Shown here one piece after another: positions 63,322 to 64,000 of a stretch of 64,000 nt of DNA (position 1 is the stretch's first letter; the number at the start of each line of letters is the position of its first letter). The translations under genes were made by a program, and so were the position numbers. The notes beneath the pieces were generated by a model that saw only the letters and a list, made by a program, of their open reading frames with translations, did no database searches and was not told where the DNA came from. The DNA comes from Desulfobacula sp. (GTDB taxonomy: Bacteria; Desulfobacterota; Desulfobacteria; Desulfobacterales; Desulfobacteraceae): contig NZ_JAQYWD010000010.1 of NCBI RefSeq assembly GCF_030145145.1, forward strand, positions 62,001-126,000, written 5' to 3'.

Positions 63322-64000
63322 CATGACGTTACGAATAACACGCTTAAGAAAAAAAACCCGGGAGAAAGCGGTGACCCTCTCCCATGAAAGGGCCGACCTT
63401 GTTACCTCTTTTTATCAGACCCATGTCCGCATGGATAAATCGATTTGTGTTCAAAGGGCCTTATGCCTCAAACATGTGCTTGAAAATAAAAAAATATATA
63501 TTGGCGACGATGAATTGATTGTTGGCGAAAGGGGACCTGAGCCCAAAGCAGTGCCCACCTATCCTGAAATCTGTCTGCATTCCCTGGCTGATCTTGAAAT
63601 TTTGGATTCAAGACCCAAGGTGGCCTATAGGGTCTCCCGGGAAACCAGACAAGTGTATGCCGAAAAAATCATCCCGTTCTGGACGGGCAAGACCATAAGA
63701 GAAAAAATATTTACAGCCATGGAGTCCCCGTGGATCGATTCTTTTAACGCCGGGATTTTCACTGAGTTTCAGGAACAACGATCCCCAGGGCACACGGCGG
63801 GCGGGGCGTTGATTTATCATAAGGGATTCAATGACCTGAAGACCGACATTCAACAGGGACTTGAGAGGCTTGATTTTTTTGAAGATACCAAGGGCCTTGA
63901 AAAGCAGGAGGTCTTAACCGCCCTGGAGATGGCTGCAGATGCCTTGATCGCCTTTGCCCATCGGCATGCGGATGTGCTGGACCACAGGGCAAAGCAGGCA
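63322..64000 (+). CDS. Glycyl radical enzyme 3, N-terminal part (cut by window end)
   Basis: The frame runs open from the ATG at 63322 (GGGGGATAA upstream) to the window end, 226 codons. The protein matches the N-terminal domain of CutC/HypD/isethionate-lyase-type GREs, with DDELIVGERGPEPKAVPTYP, a following RPKVAYRVS segment, IIPFWTGKTIREKI and AGGALIYHKGF. It belongs to a different branch than GRE1 and GRE2. The catalytic Cys and Gly lie beyond the window, so the substrate class cannot be tested. Position behind the corrinoid set suggests that both handle the same or linked methylated compounds (inference). Confidence 0.85.

Overview
The window looks like a chromosomal piece of a strictly anaerobic, mid-GC deltaproteobacterium, most likely a Desulfobacteraceae-type sulfate reducer (inference; no rRNA or marker gene is present). 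The hints are tungsten/molybdenum enzymes, a UbiD decarboxylase, three glycyl radical enzymes, corrinoid methyltransferases, three TRAP transporters and no oxygenase.

Region 1 (1-28 kb, mostly + strand) reads as an acquired catabolic island. A DUF523 gene stands at its left end, and a 56-bp copy of that gene's 3' part sits at 27966-28021, next to the opposite flank. The island holds a GntR/FCD regulator, a decayed IS66-like transposase and three operons. Module 1 is an Fe-S/NrfD/molybdopterin oxidoreductase, UbiD, a two-subunit ADP-forming acyl-CoA synthetase and AOR1. Module 2 is AT-richer: an ABM-fold protein, two phytoene-desaturase-like flavoproteins, a small protein, an SDR, AOR2 and a TRAP system. 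Module 3 is a TRAP system and a SAM methyltransferase. Each module, and the regulator, is preceded by a copy of one promoter/operator cassette with a TGTCTGACA-type palindrome. I infer one regulon for anaerobic oxidation of an alicyclic or terpenoid-like compound: flavoprotein allylic oxidation, SDR, AOR, CoA ligation, decarboxylation.

Region 2 (28-46.6 kb) starts with a large secreted RTX/C39/PKD protein. Then come two glycyl-radical operons, MmgE/PrpD-GRE1-MFS-DUF4125-CapA on + and activase-GRE2-TRAP on -, with a MerR regulator. Both operons have a MerR-type promoter with a 19-bp spacer carrying the same dyad, so they are probably co-regulated. Both enzymes have Cys-Leu-Asp at the active-site cysteine.

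Region 3 (46.6-56.8 kb) is a Pif1-like helicase, a tandem CDP-alcohol phosphatidyltransferase, a fatty acid desaturase, a 126-bp palindromic element and an RND efflux pair.

Region 4 (56.8-64 kb) is a corrinoid methyl-transfer locus. A decayed copy (corrinoid protein plus truncated pterin methyltransferase) lies on - and an intact set (corrinoid protein, UroD-type methyltransferase, pterin methyltransferase) on +, around a GntR/UTRA regulator. A GAF protein and the start of a third glycyl radical enzyme run to the window end.
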